Source: JAGVVZ01 sp964373165 (GTDB lineage Archaea > Aenigmatarchaeota > Aenigmatarchaeia > CG10238-14). From it: 14,172 bases of DNA. The stretch spans positions 1-14,172 of the forward strand of contig CAYJTF010000023.1 of assembly GCA_964373165.1 (NCBI GenBank), read 5' to 3'. The notes under the pieces were generated by a model. That model was given only the letters and a program-made list of their open reading frames with translations, ran no database searches and had not been told where the DNA came from. How positions within the stretch are numbered: position 1 is the stretch's first letter; every line of letters starts with the position of its first letter. Positions 14,170 through 14,172 of this stretch are shown in pieces. The position numbers were made by a program, and so were the translations under genes.

Positions 14170-14172
14170 TTT

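Overview
The window looks like a piece of an AT-rich archaeal chromosome. Three things point to Archaea: a Hef/FANCM-type DNA repair helicase, an archaeal-type YchF GTPase with a cysteine-rich insert near its N-terminus, and TATA-like boxes about 26-36 bases upstream of most start codons with little or no leader. Genes are tightly packed and the longest non-coding gap is the 116-base divergent region at 2093-2208. Compactness and the mix of genes would fit a DPANN-type archaeon or a small euryarchaeon, but I cannot assign a lineage. I see no tRNA, rRNA, CRISPR array or insertion sequence, and no gene-free stretch above 300 bases.

Left part (1-2092, minus). The 5' part of a Hef helicase gene runs off the left edge. 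Its DExH box is split by a complete 546-residue intein (41-1678) with a LAGLIDADG homing endonuclease. The intein carries two related helix-turn-helix-like modules, one on each side of the endonuclease. A divergent small gene (2209-2556, plus) encodes an unrecognised protein with a membrane anchor.

Middle part (2557-6647, minus). Reading leftwards from 6647: a YchF-family GTPase, two adjacent GT4 glycosyltransferases, a DUF2784-like membrane protein and a thioredoxin-fold protein that lacks the usual nucleophilic cysteine. The two GT4 genes are otherwise strongly diverged, yet share a perfect 239-bp direct repeat with abrupt ends, which points to recent gene conversion or acquisition of a shared module.

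Right part (6686-11651, plus; 11600-14169, minus). A zinc-ribbon plus KH-domain protein faces the GTPase gene. After it come a DPM1-like GT2 glycosyltransferase, a B12-binding-type radical SAM protein, a GT-C (PMT/ArnT-like) membrane glycosyltransferase and a second GT2 enzyme. On the other strand, converging on the last gene with a 52-bp overlap, are a large PTPS-related/YfhO-like membrane protein and a four-helix SMR/EamA protein resembling lipid-linked sugar flippases.

Taken together (inference), most of the window is a surface glycan or glycolipid locus. GT2 enzymes would make polyprenyl-phosphate sugars, the SMR-type protein could flip them, and the GT-C and PTPS-related proteins would use them outside the membrane. 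The GT4 pair would act on the cytoplasmic side. No AglB oligosaccharyltransferase is visible here.
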